Below are positions 44,977-52,785 of a stretch of 52,785 bases of DNA, piece after piece (within the stretch, counting starts at the first letter, position 1; each line of letters starts with the position of its first letter). A model generated the notes under the pieces. The model saw nothing but the letters and a program-made list of their open reading frames with translations, was not told the origin of the DNA and made no database searches. Source of the DNA: JAFEDN01 sp965651935 (GTDB taxonomy: Bacteria > Pseudomonadota > Gammaproteobacteria > Coxiellales > Coxiellaceae); the NCBI GenBank assembly GCA_965651935.1, contig CBFGTC010000013.1, positions 1 to 52,785 of the forward strand. Reading direction: 5' to 3'. A program made the position numbers and the translations under genes.

Positions 44977-46203
44977 TCATTGTTTACTACTATAAGTTGA
45001 ATGTGTCTCCAAAATTTCAGAGTCCGAAGGGGCGGATCCGCCATGTTCTTTAGTCAAAACACGATTGCCATTTATTAATTCTAGTAATGTGGCGCGATAC
45101 AGTTCGCCCTGAAATTGTCTAGCGATGTTTTTAGCTTCCATTGAAACTGTAGTTGACTGAGTGGATGAAGAAGAGAGACTTCTCTGGTCACTGTAAGAGT
45201 TTGAAGCTTGTGCTTGTAGTGGAGAATAACAAGATGAGCTTGCAGAGCTACTTGAAGAAGTAATGGAAGAAATGGATGTAGGCGTACTTGAAGAAATGTT
45301 CGAAAAGATGCTTGAAGGGATTCTTACAGAGCTGGATGATGAATAATGAGAACCGGACAAGGCGCTTGAATCCGAAGAGTAGGAAAGAGTTGATTGGATT
45401 TGAGAACTTAAATCGTATGCTTGTTTAAGCAAAATGTCACTATTTTTATTGATCTCCATTACAATCTGCTGAAAATTTTGATAAACAGATGAAATTAAAG
45501 TAACTGCCATTTTCGCCCTCATTAAGAGAAAGTCATTGATGTGGATATGGGAAGGGATGTGATGATTATTTAATTGCAGAAGTTGTTTAGATTTTTGATC
45601 GGTTATAATATTTATATCAATTGCCTTTTTTATTAATTCATTTTCACTTTCAGGGTTAAAATTTGCCAAAATATCTGGAATTTCTTCAGCATGAATATTT
45701 TTATTAACAACGGTAATTTTGTATTCATCTTGTATATGATAAAATTGCATAAAGTTATAAATAATTAAAAATTTATCAAGAATTTCAGCTTCTAGTTTAT
45801 TTTTTAACATTAACTCTTGCATTTTTGGTCGTTTACTTATTCTATTAATGCGACGAGATATTACCCCAGACTTATAATTATCATTTAGAAAAAATTTCAT
45901 AAAAGCTATAGTACTATCCTCAGCAACAAAACAAATTTTCCTGCTAAAAAAAGGTAAATTTGAGTTTTCTTTATTCCTATTCCTATATTGCAGCATGGCA
46001 ATGTAAAAAAATTTAGCATTTATAAATGTAATAAAATTCTTCAATGCATTGTAAGTATGAAAAGCAATTTTTGGCTTAATATTCCTAATATCATCCTGGT
46101 TGATCATTTCTTTTTTACGTTTTTTGGGCTTGGAAGTGTTGGAGTCAGTTGTTCGCCGCTTGCTAATGGGGAAGGGTTTTATTTTTGAATCATTTGGTCT
46201 CAT
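44977..46203 (-). CDS. 408-aa Ser-rich orphan with bipartite NLS; candidate nuclear-targeted effector
   Basis: The start at 46203 is preceded by GAGGT. The N-terminus contains K15-R16, a ten-residue spacer, then K27-KRKK31: a textbook bipartite nuclear localisation signal, with PKKRKK also resembling the monopartite SV40 type. The middle (residues about 45-270) is helical and Asn/Lys-rich; residues about 275-365 form a low-complexity Ser/Thr tract. No signal peptide or membrane segment, no recognisable enzyme domain. AT-rich codon use matches other orphans in the window. A nucleomodulin-type effector is inferred; import and secretion are untested. Confidence 0.6.
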   Translation of the reverse strand: MRPNDSKIKPFPISKRRTTDSNTSKPKKRKKEMINQDDIRNIKPKIAFHTYNALKNFITFINAKFFYIAMLQYRNRNKENSNLPFFSRKICFVAEDSTIAFMKFFLNDNYKSGVISRRINRISKRPKMQELMLKNKLEAEILDKFLIIYNFMQFYHIQDEYKITVVNKNIHAEEIPDILANFNPESENELIKKAIDINIITDQKSKQLLQLNNHHIPSHIHINDFLLMRAKMAVTLISSVYQNFQQIVMEINKNSDILLKQAYDLSSQIQSTLSYSSDSSALSGSHYSSSSSVRIPSSIFSNISSSTPTSISSITSSSSSASSSCYSPLQAQASNSYSDQRSLSSSSTQSTTVSMEAKNIARQFQGELYRATLLELINGNRVLTKEHGGSAPSDSEILETHSTYSSKQ

Positions 46204-46670
46204 ATTAACCTCAATAAATTATTTATTAGCATTTTTAAATCTTGAATTGATTTTTGTATTAAGAAACAAGATAAGCCGCATAAAATCGAAGCTATTCTAG
46301 TTTCGGATCCGAAGTATTTTTAAAATAAAACCAAATTGTTTGAAGCGGCTGATTTATTTTTCTTTTAGCAAGATGTTGGATCATTTTCTATTCTCTCGTT
46401 TAACTGTGATTATGGAAATCCTATTCCGCGCATATAAAATCCTTGACATTTCTATTACAAAATTTGTTGGAGGAATTTTACTTTAATTCATTATTTGCGT
46501 AAATATTTTTCATAAATTTTAATGATATTAATAATCAATAAATTAATGGTATTAAAGATGGATTTGTGTTAGATTGAAGCGTCTAGTTAATTAGACAAAG
46601 GCTGAATTTTTAGTGTCCACCTTCTTACTTTAATAGCTAAATCAGTTAATACCCTGATTAGCAGGATTTT
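46204..46670. other. Long noncoding leader region upstream of rhlE
   Basis: These 467 AT-rich bases lie between the divergent Ser-rich gene and rhlE. No gene is supported. Near rhlE are two small inverted repeats, GTCTAGTTAATTAGAC (about 46580-46595) and AATCAG/CTGATT (about 46640-46660), the latter ending just before the AGGA ribosome-binding site. Long structured leaders are known for cold-regulated helicase genes, so temperature regulation is possible but not shown. Confidence 0.35.
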
Positions 46671-47843
46671 ATGCAAAATTTTTCGAATATCGGCTTGCCA
46701 GACGCATTGTTGACTTCCCTTAATCACATGCAATACAAAATTCCAACTCCCATTCAGATTCAGGCTATCCCGCCGGCTTTAGCTGGAAAAGATATCTTAG
46801 GCTCGGCTCAAACCGGTACCGGTAAAACGGCGGCGTTTGGTATCCCCTTGATTGCTGGACTTTTAAAATCACAACAAAGCACAGCCTTAATTTTATCACC
46901 CACCCGGGAATTAGCCACTCAAATTATGAACGTAATGCGGCAACTGATTGGCCCACGCAGTAATGTCACTTCGGCGTTGTTGATCGGAGGGGAGTCTATT
47001 ATACCTCAATTCCGCCAGCTTAAGGCCAAACCGCGGATAATTGTAGGGACTCCAGGGCGAATCAATGATCACCTCCAGCGTGGCAGTCTTTTATTAAAAA
47101 ACACTCAATTTTTAGTATTGGATGAAACAGATCGCATGTTGGATATGGGTTTTGGTGTACAGCTCGATGAAATCGTTAAGCATCTTCCGCAAAACCGGCA
47201 AACTTTGATGTTTTCGGCCACATTGCCACAAGAAATTATAGAGCGCTCTAAAAAATATTTACGTAATCCGGAAAGAATTTCGGTAATGCCTGCCCGTACC
47301 AGCTCGCTCCACATTTCTCAAAAAACAATCCAGCTTAATGATAATGAAAAGTATCCTACTTTGACAACTCAGTTGGACGAGCGCCAGGGCTCAATCATTG
47401 TCTTTGTCAACACCAAGCGTGGCGCTGAAAAACTTGCCTTAAAGCTATATCAAGATGGCTACGAGGCCGAAGCCATCCATGGGGATCTTAGACAGCGCCA
47501 ACGCGACCGAGTTATTAAGGATTTTCGCAATAAAGCTTACCGCATACTCGTGGCCACCGATGTGGCGGCGCGAGGATTAGACATTCCCCATATTGAACAT
47601 GTTATTAATTATGATGTCCCGCAAATTCCCGAAGATTATGTGCATAGAATAGGTAGAACTGCTCGCGCCGGTCGTGAAGGATGCGCTATTTCTTTTATAT
47701 CGCCAAAAGATCGCGCCAAGTGGCAGGCTATTTATCACTTGCTTAATCCTAATGTGGCTAAGAAATCAATTCATCCACACCCCTCTGCTCGGAAACGGGG
47801 TTTTGCTTTGCGCCGACGAAAAAAATCTCCGAATACAGCGTAA
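46671..47843 (+). CDS. rhlE: DEAD-box RNA helicase, RhlE type
   Basis: A 390-aa helicase with both RecA domains: Q-motif FSNIGLPDALLTSLNHMQY...PTPIQ, motif I AQTGTGKT (46-53), Ia PTRELATQ, motif II DETD (151-154, the DEAD box variant with T), III SAT, and VI HRIGRTARAGREG. The short basic tail ends RRRKKSPNTA. It likely remodels structured RNA in ribosome assembly or RNA decay. The AGCAGGA site sits 4 bases from the ATG. Length and tail fit RhlE better than DeaD (which has a long C-terminal domain). Confidence 0.88.
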   Translation: MQNFSNIGLPDALLTSLNHMQYKIPTPIQIQAIPPALAGKDILGSAQTGTGKTAAFGIPLIAGLLKSQQSTALILSPTRELATQIMNVMRQLIGPRSNVTSALLIGGESIIPQFRQLKAKPRIIVGTPGRINDHLQRGSLLLKNTQFLVLDETDRMLDMGFGVQLDEIVKHLPQNRQTLMFSATLPQEIIERSKKYLRNPERISVMPARTSSLHISQKTIQLNDNEKYPTLTTQLDERQGSIIVFVNTKRGAEKLALKLYQDGYEAEAIHGDLRQRQRDRVIKDFRNKAYRILVATDVAARGLDIPHIEHVINYDVPQIPEDYVHRIGRTARAGREGCAISFISPKDRAKWQAIYHLLNPNVAKKSIHPHPSARKRGFALRRRKKSPNTA

Positions 47844-47856
47844 GGCCACGTTAGCA

Positions 47857-47886
47857 TTGACATTCTTTGCAAATAGAATTTTGATA
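47857..47886 (+). promoter_or_regulatory. Candidate promoter for the 130-aa membrane protein
   Basis: TTGACA at 47857-47862 is a perfect -35 box just after the rhlE stop. The -10 is poor (TTTGAT at 47880-47885 after 17 bases). A promoter here would give a 30-40 base leader to the gene at 47928. Confidence 0.3.
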
Positions 47887-47927
47887 CTACTGATAATAGT
47901 AAACATTAATTTATTTAAGGAGAAAAA

Positions 47928-48320
47928 ATGCTTAATTTAGATTTAGCTTATACTAATAGCACTAATTCCACAGACATTGTTGCCGATTCATCTCAGTCCA
48001 ATGTAATTGAAATTTTATTTTGGAGCCAACTCGGCATTGTGGCTACCTCAGCCGCGCTCAGATTAATCAGTTTATATTGTTATAGAAATGGGAATGGCGA
48101 AGCTAAAAGAGTATCACGCGCGGCTTATAGTTTATTTGGAGGAGGGGTAGGGAGTATGTTAGGGTCTGTTATTTGCGTATTCACTGGCTCTCCTATTCCA
48201 ACTTACGTTGGAGGCACCGTATTAGGGGGTGTTTTGGGGATGAGCGTAGGATGTTTGGTGGGAATAAACAGAGAAGAAAGTGACAGCACTGGTAATCTAA
48301 GACGGGTAATGCCAATTTAG
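47928..48320 (+). CDS. Small membrane protein with glycine-zipper segment (130 aa)
   Basis: Strong AAGGAG ribosome-binding site 5-10 bases upstream. Two hydrophobic segments: residues about 27-48 (ILFWSQLGIVATSAALRLI) and a Gly-rich stretch of about 70-112 (GGGVGSMLGSV, VGGTVLGGVLGMSVGCLVG), which resembles glycine-zipper membrane proteins that can oligomerise. N-terminus Asn/Thr/Ser-rich, no clear signal peptide. Family unknown. Located 85 bp after rhlE. Confidence 0.6.
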   Translation: MLNLDLAYTNSTNSTDIVADSSQSNVIEILFWSQLGIVATSAALRLISLYCYRNGNGEAKRVSRAAYSLFGGGVGSMLGSVICVFTGSPIPTYVGGTVLGGVLGMSVGCLVGINREESDSTGNLRRVMPI

Positions 48321-48354
48321 TTGGGGGATTATTAATTAATTTAACTGTACAGAC

Positions 48355-48383
48355 TTGCATTTTGTGTTCAATCAGCCGATAAT
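48355..48383 (+). promoter_or_regulatory. Good sigma70 promoter for the 79-aa ORF or a small RNA
   Basis: TTGCAT (48355-48360), a 17-base spacer, and GATAAT (48378-48383). The expected start near 48390 coincides with the first base of the following stem-loop. This is one of the best promoter matches in the window. Confidence 0.55.
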
Positions 48384-48389
48384 ACAACG

Positions 48390-48424
48390 TGTCAGATTAG
48401 GTGCTACCAACACCCAATCTGACA
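48390..48424 (+). promoter_or_regulatory. 5'-terminal stem-loop in leader of the 79-aa ORF
   Basis: TGTCAGATTAGGTG (48390-48403) and CACCCAATCTGACA (48411-48424) pair over 14 positions with one mismatch, around the loop CTACCAA. No T-run follows, so it is not a standard terminator. At the predicted 5' end it could stabilise the transcript or regulate translation. Confidence 0.6.
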
Positions 48425-48456
48425 CTGACCACATTAAACTTAATTAGGAAGTTAAC

Positions 48457-48696
48457 ATGGCTGTATCTAGTTTATATGAAAACCTTTCTTTTTTAAATCT
48501 CTTCTTGAGGATTCCAGATTATTTTTCTGTTGAACAAATCAGCGGCAGTACTTTGGCGTCTGATTTAAGGGAAAAGGCCAAAAAAAGAAGGGATCTTTTT
48601 TATAAATTTCGCGCGGTCCGTGCTCCAACGCTGCATTGGCTGATGGTCCCTTTAAATCCCATGCCGCGTTGGTGTGTGGTTATTCTTTGTTCATAA
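48457..48696 (+). CDS. 79-aa orphan ORF
   Basis: AGGAAG precedes the ATG at 48457 with good spacing. The first 50 residues are protein-like (SLYENLSFLNLFLRIPDYF, then a basic helix REKAKKRRDLFYKF); the C-terminus (MPRWCVVILCS) is less convincing. It is driven by a good promoter and preceded by a stem-loop. No family recognised; the transcript might alternatively act as a regulatory RNA. Confidence 0.45.
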   Translation: MAVSSLYENLSFLNLFLRIPDYFSVEQISGSTLASDLREKAKKRRDLFYKFRAVRAPTLHWLMVPLNPMPRWCVVILCS

Positions 48697-48753
48697 AATA
48701 TTTTCAACATGGAAAGAATTTATGGATACGCCTGATTAAAAATATAGCAATAT

Positions 48754-48815
48754 GATTCCCTCATGCAAGTGAAGGTGTGGGGAATTGCTGTAAGCGGATC
48801 TATTCAAATAGGTCC
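48754..48815. repeat. Degenerate palindromic repeat and hairpin at the uvrB 3' end
   Basis: GATTCCC (48754) and GGGGAATTGC (48779) form outer arms resembling the 6149 element. The hairpin GGATCTAT-TCAA-ATAGGTCC (48796-48815) directly abuts the uvrB stop codon; on the minus strand it follows the gene. No T-run. TAAGGACC at its end recurs near 40518. It may both be a repeat relic and end the uvrB transcript. Confidence 0.45.
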
Positions 48816-50834
48816 TTAGTCTTGTATTTCAAGGATATTTTTACGTATATGAATAATTTTATCGCGTAGTTGAGCGGCTTTCTCAAATTCTAAATTTTTA
48901 GCAGCCTGTAGCATTTGTTCTTCTAACTCATTTAATTGTTTACTAAGTTGAGCAGGTGATAACGCCAAATATTCCGCAGCCTCTTCGGCGATTTGTTGAG
49001 CGCGACCAAATCCGCCTGCCATAGGTGTTCTGTCCCGAGTGTTCTCAATCAAATCACGCACCGCTTTTACGATTCCGCGAGGTGTAATGTTGTGGGCTTT
49101 ATTATATTCATTTTGTTTATAGCGGCGACGCTCGGTTTCCGCTAACGCCTTTTGGATAGAGCCGGTCATTTTGTCTGCATATAAAATTGCTTTACCATGT
49201 AGATTTCTCGCAGCTCTGCCGATAGTTTGAATTAAAGAACGTTCGGAACGCAAAAAGCCTTCTTTGTCAGCATCTAAGATCGCCACTAAGGAAACTTCCG
49301 GAATATCTAAGCCTTCCCGCAATAAATTGATGCCCACCAAGACATCAAATTCTCCTAAACGCAAGTCACGGATAATTTCCACTCTTTCTACGGTTTCAAT
49401 ATCAGAATGCAAGTAACGTACGCGAATAGAATGCTCATTGAGATATTCTGTCAAGTCTTCGGCCATGCGTTTAGTTAGAGTAGTCACTAACACTCTTTCT
49501 TTTTGGACAATGCGCTTCTTAATTTCAGAGAGTAAATCATCCACTTGAGTACTGGCCGGCCTGATTTCCACTTCAGGGTCTAACAAACCTGTAGGTCGAA
49601 CCAATAGTTCGGCGATATCTTGAGTATGCTCAGCTTCATACGGCCCCGGGGTAGCAGAGACAAAAATAGTTTGAGGCATGAGTTTTTCAAACTCATCAAA
49701 TCGTAATGGCCGATTGTCTAGTGCCGAGGGTAATCTGAATCCGTAATTGACCAAATTTTCTTTGCGCGCTCGGTCACCCAAATACATCCCTCCGATTTGA
49801 GGGATGGTCACGTGGGATTCATCGATAATCAGTAATCCATCAGGGGGTAGATAATCAAATAAAGTGGGTGGAGGCTGTCCGGCAGATCGACCGGAAAGAT
49901 AACGGGAGTAATTTTCTATTCCAGAGCAATAGCCCATTTCTAACATCATTTCAATATCAAATAAAGTGCGTTGCTCTAGCCTTTGTCTTTCTACTAATTT
50001 ATTGGCTTTTTCCAATTCCTCTAACCGTATACGTAATTCTGCTTTAATTTCATCTATGGTTTTCAATACCCGTTCTCGAGGGGTGACATAATGAGTCTTG
50101 GGAAAGATGGTGACCCGTGGTGCGCGAGCTAAGATATGATTAGTGAGAGGGTCAAAAAAACTAATATTTTCAATTTCATCATCGAATAGCTCAATTCTGA
50201 TTGCTTCTTTTTCAGAATCTGCTGGAAAAATATCTATGACGTCGCCGCGAACTCGGTAGGTGGCTCGTTGTAAGGCGGCATCATTACGAGTGTATTGTAA
50301 TTCAGTCAAACGGTGCAGAATTTGTCTTTGGTCAATTTTATCTCCGCGGCTTATATGTAAGACCATACTTAAATAGGCTTGCGGGTCACCCAAACCATAT
50401 ATGGCGGAAACCGTGGCTACTATTGCCGTGTCTCTTCGCTCTAATAGAGCCTTAGTAGCTGATAAACGCATTTGTTCGATATGATCATTAATGGAGGCAT
50501 CTTTTTCTATGTAAGTATCCGTGCTGGGCACGTAGGCTTCGGGTTGATAATAATCATAATAAGAAACAAAATATTCAATGGCGTTTTGAGGGAAAAACTC
50601 TCGCAGCTCGGCATAAAATTGCGCGGCCAAGGTTTTGTTGGGAGTTAAAATAAGGGTAGGGCGCTGAACCGTTTGGATAACGTTGGCAATTGTAAAGGTT
50701 TTCCCTGACCCGGTGACCCCTAAAAGAGTTTGAAAAGCCAAGCCGGATTCTAGACCAGAAATTAATTGCTTAATGGCGGTAGGTTGGTCGCCAGAGGGTT
50801 TGAATGCGCTCTTTAATATGAAAGGTTTACTCAT
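48816..50834 (-). CDS. uvrB: Excinuclease ABC subunit B (UvrB)
   Basis: The 672-aa helicase-like damage-verification subunit of nucleotide excision repair matches E. coli UvrB (673 aa). Walker A GVTGSGKT is at residues 39-46, the beta-hairpin YYDYYQPEAYVPSTDTYIEKD follows, then DESHVT, the helicase motifs (VGINLLREGLDIPEVSLV, TIGRAARN), and the C-terminal UVR domain that contacts UvrC (LEEQMLQAAKNLEFEKAAQLRD). All features are intact. It is divergent from the cytochrome gene with 91 bp between, and has no ribosome-binding site of note. Confidence 0.98.
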   Translation of the reverse strand: MSKPFILKSAFKPSGDQPTAIKQLISGLESGLAFQTLLGVTGSGKTFTIANVIQTVQRPTLILTPNKTLAAQFYAELREFFPQNAIEYFVSYYDYYQPEAYVPSTDTYIEKDASINDHIEQMRLSATKALLERRDTAIVATVSAIYGLGDPQAYLSMVLHISRGDKIDQRQILHRLTELQYTRNDAALQRATYRVRGDVIDIFPADSEKEAIRIELFDDEIENISFFDPLTNHILARAPRVTIFPKTHYVTPRERVLKTIDEIKAELRIRLEELEKANKLVERQRLEQRTLFDIEMMLEMGYCSGIENYSRYLSGRSAGQPPPTLFDYLPPDGLLIIDESHVTIPQIGGMYLGDRARKENLVNYGFRLPSALDNRPLRFDEFEKLMPQTIFVSATPGPYEAEHTQDIAELLVRPTGLLDPEVEIRPASTQVDDLLSEIKKRIVQKERVLVTTLTKRMAEDLTEYLNEHSIRVRYLHSDIETVERVEIIRDLRLGEFDVLVGINLLREGLDIPEVSLVAILDADKEGFLRSERSLIQTIGRAARNLHGKAILYADKMTGSIQKALAETERRRYKQNEYNKAHNITPRGIVKAVRDLIENTRDRTPMAGGFGRAQQIAEEAAEYLALSPAQLSKQLNELEEQMLQAAKNLEFEKAAQLRDKIIHIRKNILEIQD

Positions 50835-50925
50835 CCTAAAACATTATATATTAAATACTTTACTTTTATAAGTTGCTACGGTAACCTGTGAAGGTTTTTT
50901 AGAATTCTTTAGATATAAATAAAAT

Positions 50926-51306
50926 ATGCTGATAAAAAAGATATTGTGGGGATTATGGTTTTGTATTTTCTCCAATATGGCGTGGGCTGATAGTCATCAT
51001 CCACAAGAGTTTTTAAATTCCATCCAAAATGATCCTCAAGCAGGAAAAAAAATCTATCAGCATTTTTGCTCCACTTGTCACGCCAGAGATCCTCGCATTG
51101 AATTGAATGCGCCTAAAATTGGTTTAAAAAAAGATTGGAATCCACGTATGCAAAAAGGGTTGGAAGGGTTATTGACAGTGACTCAAGCTGGTTTAAATCA
51201 AATGCCTCCGCGAGGAGGTTGTTTTGAGTGCACTGATGATCAGCTTAAGGCGGCAATCAGATTTATGTTGCCTCCACCTCCCAAATCCATTCCTAAAACA
51301 AAATAA
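50926..51306 (+). CDS. Cytochrome c5-type periplasmic monohaem cytochrome
   Basis: The 126-aa protein has a signal peptide (residues 1-21, ending MAWA-DS). The haem-binding motif C48-STCH52 and axial M93 in LNQMPPRGG are present, and two further cysteines (C99, C102) in GGCFECTD are typical of cytochrome c5, where they form a disulfide. It carries electrons in the periplasm, probably to a terminal oxidase. It lies 13 bp before aspC, on the same strand; the two functions are not obviously linked. Confidence 0.9.
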   Translation: MLIKKILWGLWFCIFSNMAWADSHHPQEFLNSIQNDPQAGKKIYQHFCSTCHARDPRIELNAPKIGLKKDWNPRMQKGLEGLLTVTQAGLNQMPPRGGCFECTDDQLKAAIRFMLPPPPKSIPKTK

Positions 51307-51319
51307 GGAGCCTATTATT

Positions 51320-52507
51320 ATGTCCTACCATTTTTCTCAAAGAATTTCGGTTATAAAACCATCGGCCACTGTCGCTATCAATACCATGGCGAATGAATTA
51401 AAAGCTGCTGGCAGGAAAATTTTAAATTTAAGTGTCGGAGAGCCTGATTTTGATACGCCGGATTTTATTAAAAACGCTGCCAAAGCGGCTATTGATGCTG
51501 GATTTACTAAATACACGCCCACGGAAGGGATTTTGGAGTTGCGGCAAGCGATTGTTGAAAAATTAAAAAACGACAATGACCTGGACTATAAACCGGAAGA
51601 AATCCTGGTTTCCGCGGGGGTGAAACAGTCTTTATATAATTTAACTCAATGTGTGTTAGAGGAGGGGGATGAAGCGATCATCGCGGCGCCTTACTGGGTA
51701 TCTTACCCTGAATTGGTGAAATTGGCTGGCGCTACTCCTGTGATTGTGAAAGCGGATGTCTCGCAAAATTTTAAAATTACTGCCCGACAATTAGAGCAAG
51801 CGATTACTCCGCGTACACGATTATTTATTTTAAACAGTCCTTCGAATCCTTCTGGAATGGCGTATACCGCGGAGGAATTGAGGGATTTAGCTGAAGTGTT
51901 AAAGAAATACCCGCAAGTATTGATTGCCAGTGATGATATGTATGAATATATTCTTTGGAGCTTGCCTAAATTTGTGAATATTTTGAATGTTGCGCCGGAA
52001 CTGAGGAATCAAGTGATAGTGATGAATGGTGTTTCCAAAGCTCATGCGATGACCGGATGGCGTATCGGTTATGCGGCGGCGCCGATTGAGATCATTCAAA
52101 ACATGAAAAAAATTCAATCACAAAGCACCACCACGACTTGTTCTATTTCACAAAAATGTTCGACGGTGGCGTTAAAAGGTGATCGTGCTCAATTGCAGTA
52201 TATGTTTGATGCCTATCGCAAGCGTCATGATTATGTCTATGAAGAATTGCGGAAAATGCCTGGGGTGGAATGTATTCGGGCGGACGGAACATTTTATGCG
52301 TTTCCGAACGTGAGTGGTGTGATTCGTAATTTAGGTTTGGCTTCAGATTTGGAACTAGGTAAATTATTATTGGAAAAAGGCAATATTGCTTTAGTGCCTG
52401 GCGCGGAATTTGGAATGCCGGGATATATTCGTATTTCTTATGCGACGAGCATGGGGGCATTGCAATTGGCCATGAAGCAAATGTCTGATGTTTTTTCAGG
52501 AAAATGA
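51320..52507 (+). CDS. aspC: Aspartate aminotransferase, class I (subgroup Ib)
   Basis: A 395-aa PLP enzyme. The ATG at 51320 has AAGGAG upstream; longer starts run into the cytochrome gene. Motifs: LSVGEPDFDTPDFIKNAA, the substrate region KYTPTEGILELRQAI, SPSNPSG, the PLP lysine K240 in NGVSKAHAMTGWRIGY, and C-terminal RISYATS. It interconverts aspartate/2-oxoglutarate and oxaloacetate/glutamate. The sequence follows the Ib (Thermus/Rhizobium-type) branch rather than E. coli AspC. It may have broad specificity, including prephenate. Confidence 0.93.
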   Translation: MSYHFSQRISVIKPSATVAINTMANELKAAGRKILNLSVGEPDFDTPDFIKNAAKAAIDAGFTKYTPTEGILELRQAIVEKLKNDNDLDYKPEEILVSAGVKQSLYNLTQCVLEEGDEAIIAAPYWVSYPELVKLAGATPVIVKADVSQNFKITARQLEQAITPRTRLFILNSPSNPSGMAYTAEELRDLAEVLKKYPQVLIASDDMYEYILWSLPKFVNILNVAPELRNQVIVMNGVSKAHAMTGWRIGYAAAPIEIIQNMKKIQSQSTTTTCSISQKCSTVALKGDRAQLQYMFDAYRKRHDYVYEELRKMPGVECIRADGTFYAFPNVSGVIRNLGLASDLELGKLLLEKGNIALVPGAEFGMPGYIRISYATSMGALQLAMKQMSDVFSGK

Positions 52508-52518
52508 GTAACTAGTAC

Positions 52519-52546
52519 TTGACCTCTGCATCAGGTTTGGTACCAT
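52519..52546 (+). promoter_or_regulatory. Promoter of tRNA-Asn
   Basis: TTGACC (52519-52524) and TACCAT (52541-52546) with a 16-base spacer, ending 18 bases before the mature tRNA. This spacing fits a dedicated tRNA promoter, with transcription starting about 52553. Confidence 0.5.
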
Positions 52547-52564
52547 ATCTTCCCTACCCAACGT

Positions 52565-52640
<76 letters not shown>

Positions 52641-52687
52641 GATAAATCAATGGCTTGCAAGAATTTTCCAAGCAATAAAAATTTTCG

Positions 52688-52697
52688 GTGCTATGAT
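52688..52697 (+). promoter_or_regulatory. Possible extended -10 promoter for a gene beyond the window
   Basis: TGCTATGAT (52689-52697) is an extended -10 box. No good -35 box is seen at 17 bases. It follows tRNA-Asn and points out of the window. Confidence 0.25.
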
Positions 52698-52785
52698 GGC
52701 GCTAGGAATTGACAGGCTTTTGGGAACCTTCCTTAACCCGGATATTTCATCATTAAATTTATTTTTCAGAAAAATTTTCAGGAAT

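Noticed and set aside
47105..47314. Minus-strand open frames inside rhlE, smc, ligA and aspC
   Set aside because: They are antisense frames in well-supported genes, without ribosome-binding sites or recognisable motifs.
48161..48180. TTAGGGTCTGTT within the 130-aa membrane protein gene, matching the end of the palindromic elements
   Set aside because: It is inside an intact coding frame with no inverted partner nearby, so the match is most likely chance.
50883..50902. AACCT-GTGA-AGGTT hairpin with T-run between uvrB and the cytochrome gene
   Set aside because: It looks like a plus-strand terminator, but no plus-strand gene lies upstream (uvrB is divergent) and the stem is only 5 bp. Likely chance.
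52641..52785. Possible integration site downstream of tRNA-Asn
   Set aside because: No integrase and no repeat of the tRNA 3' end could be found in the rest of the window.

Overview
The window reads as chromosomal DNA of a low-GC gammaproteobacterium. The best guess is the order Legionellales (Legionella/Coxiella/Aquicella/Berkiella-like). This is inferred from the smc-zipA-ligA order, a lolCDE operon, an aguA/aguB pair, and conserved housekeeping blocks interrupted by AT-rich orphan genes that look like candidate secreted effectors. No secretion-system genes, transposases, integrases, rRNA or CRISPR arrays were seen. Coding density is high and the two tRNAs are intact.

Layout. 1-2.7 kb: a small conserved protein convergent with two tandem ChaA-type cation/proton antiporters. 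2.8-6.0 kb: prmB, tRNA-Ala(CGC), asd, and a convergent thiol-oxidase pair (DsbB-like plus membrane-anchored DsbA-like). 6.3-12.5 kb: smc-zipA-ligA (chromosome organisation, divisome anchoring, DNA ligation). 12.6-15.6 kb: two orphan genes around a DedA protein; the 628-aa orphan carries an IQ-like helix. 15.9-20.1 kb: lolC-lolD-lolE (lipoprotein export) followed by zapE. 20.1-22.0 kb (minus): a periplasmic YkuD-type L,D-transpeptidase-like protein and an M50/CBS membrane protease. 22.4-27.5 kb: a 1714-aa surface protein with a signal peptide, a predicted N-terminal beta-barrel and about nine Ig-like repeats, closed by a strong terminator. 27.7-29.6 kb: aguB-aguA (agmatine to putrescine).

29.9-46.2 kb is the accessory-looking part. 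It holds a 1324-aa AT-rich membrane protein with a poly(A)-polymerase/CCA-transferase-like nucleotidyltransferase signature, a 2H-phosphoesterase-like membrane-anchored protein overlapping a phosphoethanolamine-transferase-like gene, two GH15 glycosidase paralogues (one in a two-gene operon with a glucose 1-dehydrogenase-like SDR), a 620-aa orphan, a repeat-rich intergenic region with a near-perfect long palindrome, a glycine-rich-domain-like protein with a coupled leader ORF, a Dus tRNA-dihydrouridine synthase, and a 408-aa Ser-rich protein with a textbook bipartite nuclear localisation signal. 46.7-52.7 kb returns to housekeeping: an RhlE-like helicase, two small orphan ORFs (one behind a good promoter and a 5' hairpin), uvrB, cytochrome c5, aspC and tRNA-Asn(GTT).

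Functional themes are envelope biogenesis and modification (Lol, L,D-transpeptidase, EptC-like, Dsb), cell division and DNA maintenance (smc, zipA, ligA, zapE, uvrB), putrescine synthesis, glucose release and oxidation (GH15 plus GDH), and a set of orphan proteins that could act on a host. Several families of degenerate palindromic intergenic repeats are scattered through the window. All functional calls rest on motif recognition by eye; no database search was run.
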